NCBI RefSeq assembly: GCF_905171765.1
Contig: NC_053390.1
Location: forward strand, 215,711,927 to 215,775,926
Origin: Bufo bufo
Lineage: Eukaryota; Chordata; Amphibia; Anura; Bufonidae
Length of the DNA stretch: 64,000 bases
Direction of reading: 5' to 3'
The number at the start of each line of letters is the position of its first letter. Position 1 is the stretch's first letter. A program made the translations under genes and the position numbers. Below are positions 33,364-44,654 of the stretch, one piece after another. The notes below the pieces were generated by a model. That model saw nothing but the letters and a program-made list of their open reading frames with translations, searched no databases and had not been told where the DNA came from.

Positions 33364-34380
33364 GAAGTAAAGGCCTATCAGATAAGGTAATTTCAACCTT
33401 GCAGCAGAGCCGCAAACCTGTAACCTCAGCCATATACTTAAAGATATGGAGGAGGTTTACATCATGGCTCTCAGATACTCATCCAGGGATCTCGGTCCCA
33501 TCCATAGGCTGCATCCTGGACTTCTTACAGGCAGGTTTCGATTTGGGTCTGAAACCCAGTACCCTTAAAGTCCAAATATCGGCTTTGAGTAGTTTCCTGG
33601 ATACCCCTCTGGCAGACCACAGATGGATTAGAAGATTTGTTAAATTCATCTCCAGGTTGAGACCTACGATTAGGCAGACGGTCCCCCCATGGGACTTAAA
33701 TATAGTCTTAGACGGTCTTTGTGGTTCTCCCTTTGAGCCTATTGACCAGTTATCAGATAAATTACTTTCCCTAAAAACTGTCTTTCTTCTAGCCATTACC
33801 ACAGCTCGTAGAATTGGGGAGATTCAAGCCCTCTCCATCAGGGAACCATTCTTGAAAATTCTAGATGACCGAGTCATTTTAAAATTAGATCAGTCCTTTT
33901 TACCAAAAGTGGTATCTCCATTTCACAGGAACCAGGAAATAATCCTTCCCTCCTTTTGTGCCTCCCCCAAGAATACGAAGGAGGAAAGATTCCACTGCCT
34001 GGACGTAAGAAGATCCATTCTCGCTTACCTTCAGAGGGACGGCGCCATGGAGAAAATCTCAGAGCCTCTTTGTTTCGTTTGGGGGAAGGAACAGAGGCAG
34101 CAAGGCCTCGAAACAGACTCTAGCCCGTTGGATCAGAGACTTGATTCGAGAGGTTTACATACAAAAAGGTCTTACTTGCCCTTTATCCATAAAAGCCCAC
34201 TCCACCAGAGCAGTGGCATCGTCATGGGCAGAAAAAGCGGATGCTTCGGTGGAGCAGATTTGCAGGGCCGCTACCTGGTCCAGTTTCTCTACATTTGTTA
34301 AGCATTATAGACTTGATTCTCTGGCCAACCAGGACCTAGCGTTCGGTCGTAAGGTCCTTCAGGCTGTGGTCCCCCCCTAG
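33303..34380 (+). pseudogene. DIRS tyrosine recombinase, frameshifted
   Basis: Lambda-integrase-type recombinase expected to insert the circular DNA copy. An N-terminal SAM-like/core-binding region is visible around 33390-33660 (YLKIWRRFTSWL, LKPSTLKVQISALSSFL). Catalytic signature: first Arg in TTARRIGE (33807-33812), HSTR (His 34198-34200, Arg 34207-34209), Trp of ATWSS (in the position of the second His/Trp), and the nucleophile Tyr of KHYRLD (34306-34308). Residues before about 34066 and after about 34071 are in different frames, so one base is probably lost there. All catalytic residues survive but are split. The start is uncertain; the frame overlaps the RT 3' end. Stop TAG 34378-34380. 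Confidence 0.9.
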
Positions 34381-34399
34381 TTATTTAGCTGGTAGTTCT

Positions 34400-34490
34400 C
34401 CAGTGGGTACTGTCATGGAGGGACGTCCTGGAAACTAAAGTTTAGTCTTACCGGTAAACGGTTTTCCAGAAGTCCGACATGACAGTACCC
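34400..34490. repeat. DIRS internal complementary region
   Basis: 34400-34434 is the complement of the left terminus (29664-29699), and 34437-34490 is the complement of the right terminus (34699-34757). The two pieces meet at GGAAACTAAAG, the expected circle junction. This is the diagnostic template arrangement that lets DIRS elements complete their ends. Confidence 0.93.
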
Positions 34491-34610
34491 GTTATTTTCC
34501 CCCCCATATTTCTTTTCGATTATTGCCAGGGTCCCTAATTACATTTCCAATGTGAGATTAACATGGAAGTTCAATAAATGGTTTGGATCCTATCTGGTGT
34601 AGTAATTGGA

Positions 34611-34710
34611 AAGAACACTGGTGGGAGGGTAGGGGAGGGGCCTTTTAACCTTTTCACGCTTCCTGTCCCTACAGATATCCAATAGGACATCCTCCAGTGG
34701 GTACTGTCAT
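34611..34710. repeat. DIRS right inverted terminal repeat
   Basis: From AAGAACACTGGTGGGAGG to GGGTACTGTCAT, exact complement of the left repeat. The extension to 34757 (ACCGGTAAGACTAAAC and following) is unique to the right end. Confidence 0.95.
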
Positions 34711-35466
34711 GTCGGACTTCTGGAAAACCGTTTACCGGTAAGACTAAACTTTAGTTTTTCATTCACAACACCACTGCAAACCAAGGCGATGGTGGCAGGC
34801 TGTCAATAGCAAGACGTGTAAAGGGAACCAAATCTTCTGCTAACTGCCTGGAAATGGTTTGGTTTGGCAGAGACAGGGGGGTGTAATGGAGGTGCAATGT
34901 CTAGAATGTGACAAAGAAGCTGTGGGAGCTGCTCGTGCCTGTCAGTGGATCAAACAATCTTGTCTGTCTGAGCCGTCTGGCGCCTGTAGGCTGTGTGTGC
35001 CCTCACATAACCACTTCTCCCAACACCTCCTAACACATAGGTCAGAACTGCCTAGATAGTGGGCAGCTTGTCAAAACGACCATTCTGCTTCCCTCAGTCC
35101 AGTGATGCAACCCCTCTCCCAAAGTCTGTCAACTGGGCAAAATGTCTTTGAGTGCATTGTAGAGTCTAGCAGTCAATGATCTCTCAAGAGGTACACTATC
35201 CGAAAGTAGCCTCTGAGAATCTTTTTATAGGGCAGTGGAGAAAGCACTTTTATACCCTCTTGTGGCAAGTCCAAGAGTTTAATCAGACAACCTGTAATCA
35301 TTTACGTACCTACCTGAGACATAACTGCACGCAGAGTATTGCAGTTTGACATTTCTGACTTGTCAATGAGTATAATTCCAATTCACATGAAATAATTCTG
35401 GATCCTCTTTTCTCTGTGCTGTTATTTCTCTAAAAAAATATATGCAGAAATTAACAGTTGGGTGTT

Positions 35467-35564
35467 AGGCTACCTTCACACCTCCGCATGCAGTGGTGTG
35501 TGTCCGACCGGTTCTCCACTTGTCTGCCAGAATGTGTACGGATCTCTGCCGAACCCCATTATAC
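35467..35564. mobile_element. Left half of a Harbinger-type MITE
   Basis: GGCTACCTTCACACCTCCG after TTA. Cut off at the TTAA where the piggyBac relic begins; the right half was not found beyond 42801. Confidence 0.5.
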
Positions 35565-36663
35565 TTAACCCTTTCCCGACCAGCGCCGTAATAGTACGGC
35601 GCCGGCCGGGTCTTTAAACATGGCGCCCGCTCCTGAGCGGAGTGGGTGCCATAGCCGCTGGTGGCCTGCTGTTTCTTATAGCAGACACCCGTGGCTAACG
35701 TCTGCAACCGGCAGTAATGCCCATCGCGGACATTTAACCCCTCATGCGTGGCATCTGAGCCCTTCCGGTGATGCTCCAGCTCGCCGTGCGACGATCGGAG
35801 ATGCCGGAGCGTGCGTGCAGCAGTCCCTGTCTTTGTGAATGACAGGAGGCTGCTGCATAGTATTTCCTGTGGAGCCCTTACCTCCATAGGAAGCTAGCAA
35901 TTTTCTCATAGACCAATGCTAGTGCAAAACCTAAACAGGCCTCAATACATCAACAAATCAGGGTATGTATGTATATAAAAATCCATGTACACAGTATATA
36001 ACAATATAATAATGATGATAAAAGGAAAACGACAGATGTATAAGGGTGCCAGAATCACCTGACCTATGCTGTTACTACCCTCAAAAAGATCTTCCACATG
36101 TCAAGTGTCACCATGTCCAAAGAGACCGGCACATCGCAGCGCCGGAAGCTGTAAGAAACATCGGGGCGGGTTGAGAGGAGGTCAGGGGGAGGTGGCAGAT
36201 GCTGAACTGGTCAGCATCGGTTACCTCCGAGGGGAGACAGGGGACACCAGTTTTGAGTTCCCTGCCAGCGCTGCGATTGGCTGGAACAACGCTCCAGCCA
36301 ATGACAGCGCTATTAGCTACACCGGAAGAGGCAGAATTTCCCTGCATGCAGAGAGGTTCTGTGCCTTTCTGTGCTGCTTGTGGCTTGCTGGGACTTGTGG
36401 GGCACACCACTGCGATTTAAACCTTTTCCCGCTGAAAAGAACAACAACATCTGGAATAGCTGCACAGATTTATATATTTTTTCATTTGCAGCTGTTCCAG
36501 ATCCCTAAACCACCCTCCGTCCCTGTCCCTTCCAGCCTCCCCTCCCTCTCTCCCGCCTGTTCACTGTACTGAATTTTTCTACTACAGTTTTTGTATGCAT
36601 GATCTGTGTGCGTGCGTGCTGCAGAGCACTGATCAATAGTGTGCTCATTAGCATCTGCACATT

Positions 36664-37343
36664 TTTAATTTGGCTTGCGGCATAGTACGCAAAAATCAGA
36701 GAGGCCTCCCTAGATCCCTAGTAGGGAAACCACTGAGAATGGGTGAAAGCAGGGCTCTCCTCCATGATAACATGCTGGTGGTTAAGTACAAGGACAAGAG
36801 GGATGTCCTTGTACTGACCAACATTCATACTAACGCCAGCTCCCCTGCCCCTGTATGTGGTACCACTACCACTGTCCCCCAAACCAGTTTGCATCCTGGA
36901 CTACAACAGGCACATGGGAGGGGTGGATCTTTCAGATCAACTTCTGAAGCCCTACAGTGCCTCATGAAAAACGAAAGTGTGGTACAAAAAGCTGGCCGTA
37001 CACATTGTACAGATGGCAAAGTGCAATGCGTACGATGCGATTTCATTCTGTAGGCCACACAGGAACTTTCCTTCAGTTGCAAGAGGTGGTTATCAAGGCC
37101 CTAATATTTCAAACCCAGGCCGAGGAGGGTCCTAGTACTTCTGAAAGTCATGGTGCCCGTGTTGTACCAGGGCAACATTTTCCAGGTCAAGTCCCCCAGA
37201 CAGCAAGGAAGGGAAGGACCCAAAAAAGATGTCCCAAAAGGGGGATAAGGAAAGACCCAATTTACCACTGTGAAACCTGCCCTGAAAAACCTGGCCTGTG
37301 CATGCAGGAGTATTTTCAGAATCTAGCACACATCCATGGAGTA
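36664..37343 (+). pseudogene. piggyBac transposase, C-terminal fragment
   Basis: piggyBac transposase is a DDD/DDE enzyme that cuts at TTAA. Visible in broken frames: ACGIVRKNQRGLP and KYKDKRDVLVLTNIH (36670-36830), then DYNRHMGGVDLSDQLLKPY (36899 onward, with the two closely spaced Asp residues of the last catalytic motif). A TGA interrupts this frame near 36963. WYKKLAVHIVQMAKCNAYDA follows, then the Cys-rich C-terminal domain (CPKRGIRKDPIYHCETCP near 37230). The N-terminal two thirds, including the first catalytic Asp, is absent. Frameshifts and stops make it non-functional. Confidence 0.88.
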
Positions 37344-38833
37344 TTAATTTAATTTCATCCTTTATGCTCCCTGTAATATTTCCACTTTATAGCTCTGATT
37401 TAGTCTACCTCGCTTGCATATCTACTTTCCAACAACCACTACATATTTTGTTCTGTGAGACAGCTGTTAGATCAAAAGTGCCCTTTCTACCCCTTAAAAT
37501 GTTCGTACGGGGGTGCTCTTTCCAAAATGGGGTCACTTATTGGGGTTTTTGATTTCTGGGGACCTTAGGAAATTTATTTAATGCAACATGGCAGCTAAAA
37601 TCCATATCTGTTTGTTCAGGCCTGCAAAAACCATATTTTGCACCATGCCTCTAGAGCCCTGCTGTGTACCGATACAGCAGGCTACAAGCACATATGGGGT
37701 GTTTGCAAAAAGGAGAGAAAATGGGGAACATATACTGGGATGCATTTTCTCCTTTAACCCCTTGTGAAAGTGAAAAATTGGGCTGCTAGTAATTTTTCAT
37801 TTTTACAAATGTGTGCTTTGAAATGCTTTCATAAGTGTTTCTGTCTTCTGTTAGACACCTGTTTGCTGAAAAGTACCCTTTTCACCCCTTTAAATCGTAC
37901 GGGGGTGCTTTTTCCGAAATGGGGTCACTTGTTGGGGTTTTTCATTTCTGGGGACCTCAGGGACTCTAGAGCCCTGCCATGCACTCAAACATCATTTTTT
38001 AAGCTCCTATGGGATGTTGGCGTATTCGGGGGAAAATAGGGAACAAAATGTGGGGTGCATTTTGTCCTGTTACCCCTTGTGAAAGTGAAAAATATGGGAG
38101 TAAAGCAACTTTTTCTGGAAAAAAAAAAATTCTGTGAAACGCCTGATAGTTCAAAGTGCTCACTACATACCTTGAAATATTTCTTGAGGGGTGTAGTTTC
38201 CGAAATGGGGTCACTTTTTGTGGGTTTCCACTGTAGGGCCACCTCAGGGTGTCTTCATATGCGACATAGCTCCCAAGTACCATTCCAGCTAAATCCGCTC
38301 TCCAAAAGTCATATGGTGCTCCTTCCACTCTGAAGCCTGCTGTGCGCCCATACATCAGTTTTTGAGCACACATGGGGTGTTTCTGTAAACTCCTGATTCA
38401 GGGTAATAGATATTGAGTTTTGTTTGGCTGTTAACCCTTCATGTGTTGCAGAAATAATTTAGTAATTTAAAATCTGCTAAAAAAAATGGCATTTTTAAAT
38501 TTAATTCCCATTTTCATTTAATTCTCTTGGGGCACCTAAAGGGTAAAAAAGTTTGTAAAATTTGTTTTGAATAGCTTGAGGAGTGTAGTTTCTAAAATGG
38601 GGTGATTTATGGGTGGTTCCTAATATGTAAGCCCCAGAAAGTGACTTCATAACTGAACTGGTCCTGAAAAAAATGGGGTTTGGAAATGTTCTTAAAAATT
38701 TTAAGATTTGCTTCTAAACTTCTTCTAATGTCCCAAAAAAATAAAATGTAATTTTCCTAAGTTAAAGCGTTTTAAAGTTATTATCACATAAAGTGACACA
38801 TGTCAGATTTGCTAAAAATGGCCTGGTCCTTAA

Positions 38834-41800
38834 CCACCCCAGGACCGCCGTACGCAGGATTGCGTCCTGGCGGCAGCCCTGTTATTCCTCCTGGACGCGC
38901 CGGCGCGTCATCTCGCGAGAGGCGAGATTTCCTGTGAACGCGTGCACACAGGAGTGCGCGTTCACAGGAACCGGACGTAAACGAGTGCATCTGCATCCTG
39001 CCAGCGGCGAGCATTCGCTGGCAGGCTGTAGATGTGATTTTTTTTTTTTTTTAACCCCAAAAAGGTATATTAGACGCTGTTTTGATAACAGCGTCTAATA
39101 TACCTGCTACCTGGTCCTCTGGGGGTCCCTTTTGCTTGGATCGACCACCAGAGGACTCGGGCAGCCTCTGTAAAGTAGCACCAAACACCACTACACTACA
39201 CTCTCCCCCCCCCCCCCCCCCCCCCCCCCCCCCTGTCACTTATTAACCCCTGATCACCCCATATAGACTCCCTGATCACCCCCCTGTCATTGATCACCCC
39301 CCTGTAAGGCTCCATTCAGACGTCCGTATGTGTTTTGCGGATCCGCGGATCCGCAAAACACGGACCCCGCGGATCCGCAAAACACTGACACCGGCAATGT
39401 GCTTTCCGCATTTTGCGGATACGCACATTGCCAGAACTATATAGAAAATGCCTTTTGCGGACAAGAAAAGGACATGTTCTATAGGCTCTACAAAAAATGC
39501 AATGTTCGCCCGATCAGGCCTGATCTTGTGCGCACACTTGCGTTCAGTCCGCCCCACCGCAGTGACAGAATTTTTTTTTTCTGATCACTGCAAAAACACC
39601 GTAAAATCACTGCGGCGCTATAAAAAGATCACTTTTGAGGGGCATGGTGAGTTCATAGAAGATTTTTTATTTTTTTTGGGCACAAGTTAGCGGAATTTTT
39701 TTTATTATTTTTTTGTTTTTTTCTTATAAAGTCTTGTATTCCACTAACTTGTGACAAAAAATAAAATCTCACATGAACTCACCATACCCCTCATGGAATC
39801 CAAATGCGTAAATTTTTTTAGACATTTATATTCCAGACTTCTCACGCTTTAGGGCCCCTAAAATGCCAGGGCAGTACAAACACCCCACATGTGACCCCAT
39901 TTCGGAAAGAAGACACCTGGGGTGTTTTTGTCGCAAGTTAGCGGAAAGGGAGACTTTGTGAGAAAAAATAAAAATCAATTTCCGCTAACTTGTGCCAAAA
40001 AAAAAAAAACTTCTATGAACTCGCCATGCCCCTCATGGAATACCTTGGGGTGTCTTCTTTACAAAATGGGGTCACTTGTGGGGTATTTATACTGCCCTGG
40101 CATTTTAGGGGCCCTAAAACGTGAGAAGAAGTCTGGAATCCAAATGTCTAAAAATGCCCTCCTAAAAGGAATTTGGGCCCCTTTGCGCACCTAGGCTGCA
40201 AAAAAGTGTCACACATGTGGTATCGCCGTACTCAGGAGAAGTTGGACAATGTGTTTTGGGGTGTATTTTTTACATATACCCATGATGGGTGAGAGAAATA
40301 TCTCTCAAATGACAACTTTATTTTAAAAAAATGGGAAAAGTTGACTTTTAGAGATATTTCCCTCACCCATCATGGGTATATGTAAAAATACACCCCAAAA
40401 CACATTGCCCTCCTTCTCCTGAGTACGGCGATACCACGTGTGACCCTTTTTTGCAGCCTAGGTGCGCAAAGGGGCCGAAATTCCAAAGAGTATCTTTACG
40501 ATTTCACAGGGCATTTTTTATGCATTTGGATTCCAGACTTCTTCTCATGCTTTAGTGCCCCTAAAATGCCGGGGCAGTATAAATACCCCACAAGTGACCC
40601 CATTTTGGAAAGAAGACACCCAAAGGTATTCCGTGAGGGGTATGGTGAGTTCATGTAAAATTTTATTTTTTGTCACAAGTTAGTGGAATATGAGACTTTG
40701 TAAGAAAAAAAAAAAAATCATCATTTTCCGCTAACTTGTGCAAAAAATAAAAATATTCTAGGAACTCTCCATGCCCCTCGCGGAATACCTTGGGTGTCTT
40801 CTTTCCAAAATGGGGTCACTTGTGGGGTATTTATACTGCCCTGGCATTTTAGGGGACCTAAAGCGTGAGAAGTTATTTGGAATCCAAATGCGTAAAAAAT
40901 GCCCTGTGAAATCCTAAAGGTGCTCTTTAGAATTTGGGCCCCTTTGCGAACCTAGGCTGCAAAAAAGTGTCACACATGTGGTATCGCCGTACTCAGGAGA
41001 AGTTGGGCAATGTGTTTTGGGTTGTCTTTTTACATATACCCATGCTGGGTGAGAGAAATATCTCTCTAAAATGACAACTTTGTATAAAAAAATTGGAAAA
41101 GTTGACATTTAGAGAGATATTTCTCTCACCCAGCATGGGTATATGTAAAAATACACCCCCAAACACATTGCCCTACTTCTTCTGAGTACGGCGATACCAC
41201 ATGTGTGACACTTTTTTGCAGCCTAGGTGCCCAAAGGGGCCCAAATTCTAAAGAGCACCTTTAGGATTTCACAGGGCATTTTTTAGGCATTTGGATTCCA
41301 GACTTCTTCTCACGCTTTAGGTCCCCTAAAATGCCAGGGCAGTATAAATACCCCACAAGTGACCCCATTTTGGAAAGAAGACCCCCAAAGGTATTTCGTG
41401 ATGGGCATAGTGAGTTCATGGAAGTTTTTGTATTTTTTGTCTCAAGTTAGTGGAATATGAGACTTTGTAAGAAAAAAAATAAAAATAATTCCGAAATGGG
41501 GTCATTTGTGGGGTGTTTTTACTGTCTGGGCATTGTAGAACCTCAGGAAACATGACAGGTGCTCAAAAAGTCAGAGCTGCTTCAAAATGCGGAAATTCTC
41601 ATTTTGTACCATAGTTTGTAAACGCTATAACTTTTACACAAACCAATAAATATATACTTATTGCATTTTTTTTAATCAAAGACATGTAGAACAATAAATT
41701 TAGAGAAAAATTTATATAGAAATGTAGTTTTATTTGAAAAAATTTTACAACCGAAAGTGAAAAATGTCTCTTTTTTGCCAAAAATTCGGTTAAATTTCGA

Positions 41801-42000
41801 TTAATATCAAAAAAAGTAAAAATGTCAGCAGCAATGACATACCACCAAATGAAAGCTCTATTAGTGAGAAGAAAAGGAGGTAAAATTCATTTGGGTGGTA
41901 AGTTGTATGACCGAGCAATAAACTGTGAAAGTAGTGTAGTGCAAAATTGTAAAAAGTGGTCTGGTCATTAGGGGGGTTTAAGCTAGGGGAGCTGAGGTGG
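38834..42000. mobile_element. TTAA element, family E copy 2
   Basis: CCACCCCAGGACCGCC at the left, AGCTGAGGTGG at the right, TTAA at 38830-38833 and 42001-42004. Same stem-loop series, palindromes and tail as 17398-22076, but only one stretch of the array sequence (39240-39305) where copy 1 has nine units. A CGGATCCGCGGATCCG-containing MITE-like insert lies at about 39308-39550. Confidence 0.87.
39205..39233. repeat. Poly-C run (29 C)
   Basis: An uninterrupted homopolymer inside family E copy 2. Copy 1 has a shorter C-run at the same place (near 17760). Confidence 0.95.
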
Positions 42001-42004
42001 TTAA

Positions 42005-42443
42005 AGGGGTTGTCTCATCATGGACAATGTGGGCATATCGCTAGGATATGCCCCCATTGTCTTATAGGTGCGGGTCCCACCGCTGGGAACTGCACCTATA
42101 TCGAGAACGGAGCCCAGCAAGGTGGTGGCTGGAGGACTCCGGTCCGGCCACCACCAAGCCGGCTCCCCATAGAAGTGAATCGGAGCGTACCGCGTATGCG
42201 CGACCCCCGCTCCCATTCATTTCTATGGGGCTGACAGAAATAGCCGAGCCAGTGCTCGGCTATTTTTGCCATCCCCATAGAAAATGAATGGAGGGCAGCT
42301 GTGCATGCGCAGTGCGCCCTCCTTCACTTGCGGGGCTCTGTTCTCGATAAAGGTGCGGGTCCCAGCAGTAGGACCCGCACCTATAAGACAATGGGGGCAT
42401 ATCCTAGCAATATGCCCCCATTGTCTATGATGAGACAACCCCT
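42005..42443. mobile_element. Palindromic TTAA MITE
   Basis: AGGGGTTGTCTCATCATGG and its inverse ending GACAACCCCT. Arms include ATGCCCCCATTGTCTTATAG. The left TTAA is shared with family E copy 2; the right TTAA is split by the next MITE. Confidence 0.88.
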
Positions 42444-42446
42444 TTA

Positions 42447-42764
42447 GGCTAGGTCTACACGACGACATTTGTCGCGCGACATTTTGTTGCACCAATGTCG
42501 CGCAACAATTTTTATAATGGCAGTCTATGGTGTCGCACTGCGACCTGCTGCGACTGCGACGCAACAGTCGCAGAAAATCCATCGAGATGGATTTTTCAGC
42601 GAGCGTCGCAGTCGCAGCATGTCGCATGTTGCAGTGCGACACCATAGACTGCCATTATAAAAATTGTTGCGCGACATTGGTGCAACAAATGTTGCAGTGT
42701 AGTTGTGCCCTATCTGTCGCGCTACTTATTGTCGCGCGACAAATGTCGTCGTGTAGACCTAGCC
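42447..42764. mobile_element. PIF-Harbinger MITE with strong palindrome
   Basis: GGCTAGGTCTACACGACGAC and GTCGTGTAGACCTAGCC; TTA at 42444-42446 and 42765-42767. The interior is rich in TGTCGCGCGACA-type palindromes. It inserted into the TTAA at the right edge of the previous MITE. Confidence 0.92.
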
Positions 42765-42801
42765 TTAAGGTGAAAAAATGGCTAGGTCCTAAAGGGGTTA
42801 A

Positions 42802-43586
42802 TGGATAATGGCAGTGTGTGTGTAGGGACCCAGTGAAATGGTAACACCCTGCTGTCAGTGCATTCATATATTTCCAGGAGGAGTCGGTATAGAATCGCAC
42901 AGTACAGAATTCTAAGATGAGATGTCCTGAATTGTTATATCCTCCTTAAACAAGACCTTGGAAAATGACGCCCGGAGGCCAGTTTGATTTGCTCGAGACA
43001 AAATGCTCTACTTTTTCCTTTGGACTAGTTTTGTGCAGATCATGTTTTGTTCCGGCTCTGCTTTTGGGACTCCATGTTCCTTTCCCTATGACAATGGTCA
43101 TTAGTTATTTTCTTCTCTGGATCATGAAGCTGCAACTGCTATTGTTTCTGGGTGATGAACCATCAAAAATGTCAGGAAGTATGCTTGTGTTCCTGCTGTA
43201 ATTGCTAGTGAATGCCCTTGTGCTTTTACATTGTCACTGAACTACATTTTGATTTTCAGTACATACAGGATGCTTCCGCAGTAGATTTGCTGCCATAGAT
43301 TTGCATGAGGCAAGTCAGCCTATAACAGCACTAGCAACTTGGATGAGATTTCAAGGACTTTTCTAGTTGTGTGCGCTTTACTAAATTTCATACCCCAGCC
43401 TGCTGTACCTGTTAGGAAACCATACTCTCCTGCTTCCCGCTGCTTCCTTCTGCAGTCTCCCGGGCCCTGTCTTGTAAACTTCTGGACGGACAGGGTCTTA
43501 TGTGACGCTGTAGCCAATGTCTTCTGTTACCATCTTGAAACTTTACAGGATGGAGGCTGAAGACCACTAAAGGGAGCCAGAATGGA
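42802..43586. other. No recognised gene
   Basis: Apparently single-copy intronic DNA. Open frames at 42965-43201 and 43339-43560 show no family motif and no good splice framing. Confidence 0.4.
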
Positions 43587-43852
43587 GTGGCGGTATAGAG
43601 CAGGAGGAGCTGAGCAGATTGATATGTAGGTTTGTGGGGGAAGATTCAGCATAATTTAACGTAATTAATTTAAATCTCTGCTATTTGTGAGCTCAGTAAG
43701 GCATGTGGGCAGTCTTATCACTGTTGAGACTGTATACTCGACAAACAGCTCAGAAAGAGCAGAGATTTGAATGAATAAATTACAAATTTAGTTAAATTAT
43801 TTCCCAGAGAACTATCAATCTGCTCAGCTCCTCCTGCTCTATAACATGCCAC
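43587..43852. mobile_element. Palindromic MITE
   Basis: TATAGAGCAGGAGGAGCTGA at the left is mirrored by TCAGCTCCTCCTGCTCTATA at the right, and the inner arms AATTTAAC/GTTAAATT also pair. Confidence 0.8.
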
Positions 43853-44434
43853 CTGTAAATTGCGGTCCATTTCCTACTGACCGGTTGCCCTTAATTAACA
43901 AAGTATTTCACTACAGAATAGTCGGACACATCATTCATAATTTTATTTAGCTGTCATATTCCTCTACATCTCTAGTGCAAACGAGGAGCTTAAGGGGTTG
44001 TCCAGCTTTATACTCCTTTTAAAATTTGACTTCATAAAAAAAAAAATATATATATATATTTGCCTGAACCCTGCCATTCCAGTGCTGAGGGCCAAAATCC
44101 ATGTTCTTTCTTAAACCTGGCTTGAAACTAACAAACAAGATCCCAAGTGCCACTGCAGCCAATCACTGGTCTCAGCAGTGACCTGCCACTTGGGGACATG
44201 TCACTGCCATGGCCAGTGGTTGACCACCATGGGGCATGTGAACCCGTCCTGAAGTTTCCAAGCTGGGGATCAGGGGGTGGATTTTGGCCTTTTTGCTAGA
44301 ACGAAGCCAGTGGGAAAGCAGGTAAGTATAGTTTTTCTTTAGTTTGTTCTGATCAAAATCTAAAACCATTGCACCGGGTATTGCATGATTAGGAGCTCAT
44401 TTACACGGTTGTTCTCTTGGTTCTGTACCAGGCT
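43853..44434. other. No recognised gene
   Basis: AAGGGGTTGTCCAGC at 43994 looks like a MITE edge, and a short (TA)n lies near 44048-44060. No coding signal. Confidence 0.35.
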
Positions 44435-44437
44435 TTA

Positions 44438-44651
44438 GGGTCCGGCTACACGGTTGACATTTCATGTAATGCATTTCAATGGTGTTGCTATGAGACATGC
44501 TACATGCTGCGACTGCAGTGCGGACAGTTGCCAAAAATCCAAGTTGGATTTTTCTGTGACTGTCCGCAGTTGCAACAGGTGCCATGTCCAATAGCAACAC
44601 CATTGAAATACATGACCTATGACGCCATAACCCACTTGTGTAGATGGACCC
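44438..44651. mobile_element. PIF-Harbinger MITE with TTA duplication
   Basis: GGGTCCGGCTACACGGTTG and GTGTAGATGGACCC; TTA at 44435-44437 and 44652-44654. The inner arms GCATTTCAATGGTGTTGCTA/TAGCAACACCATTGAAAT pair. Confidence 0.88.
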
Positions 44652-44654
44652 TTA

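Larger units (their letters stand above)
29664..34757 (+). mobile_element. DIRS retrotransposon, almost complete
   Basis: DIRS elements replicate through RNA but integrate with a tyrosine recombinase instead of a DDE integrase, so they have split or inverted terminal repeats and no target duplication. Here the inverted terminal repeats (29683-29782 and 34611-34710) are identical over 100 bp. An internal complementary region (34400-34490) carries the complement of both outer ends. Gag, RT-RNase H and recombinase frames follow in the usual overlapping order. No target duplication is seen; only GTTT is shared at both junctions. One nonsense codon in RT and one frameshift in the recombinase are the main lesions, suggesting a recent insertion into the Tc1 relic. 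Confidence 0.95.
29040..35400 (-). pseudogene. Tc1-family transposase relic split by a hAT MITE and a DIRS element
   Basis: Minus-strand coding remnants appear on both sides of the DIRS insertion: catalytic part at about 29100-29410, middle part at about 29535-29663, and leader and N-terminal side at 34758-35400. Visible motifs are LQDNAHPH (second Asp) and WSPDLSPIKHLWD, where the expected catalytic Glu of the IEH motif is Lys. Frames shift several times. The third acid is lost, so the enzyme is dead. Host DNA joins cleanly across the DIRS boundaries (CAGTCCAG then GTTTTTCATTC). Confidence 0.75.
35569..42797 (+). mobile_element. piggyBac element relic with nested insertions
   Basis: Left end TTAACCCTTTCCCGACC (TTAA 35565-35568) and right end GGACCTAGCC-type inverse ending AAAGGGGTTAA (TTAA 42798-42801). 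35570-35880 is GC-rich with short inverted repeats such as GCGCCGTA/TACGGCGC. The C-terminal transposase remnant is at 36664-37343, followed by an AT-rich tail (37344-38829) that matches the left part of the element at 5863 in reverse. The tail is then interrupted at TTAA by family E copy 2 (38834-42000), a TTAA MITE (42005-42443) and a Harbinger MITE (42447-42764), and resumes at 42768-42797. Confidence 0.72.

Noticed and set aside
36066..36572. 168-codon frame in the piggyBac relic
   Set aside because: No similarity to the transposase or any family motif. It lies in the GC-rich non-coding leader region and lacks conservation cues.
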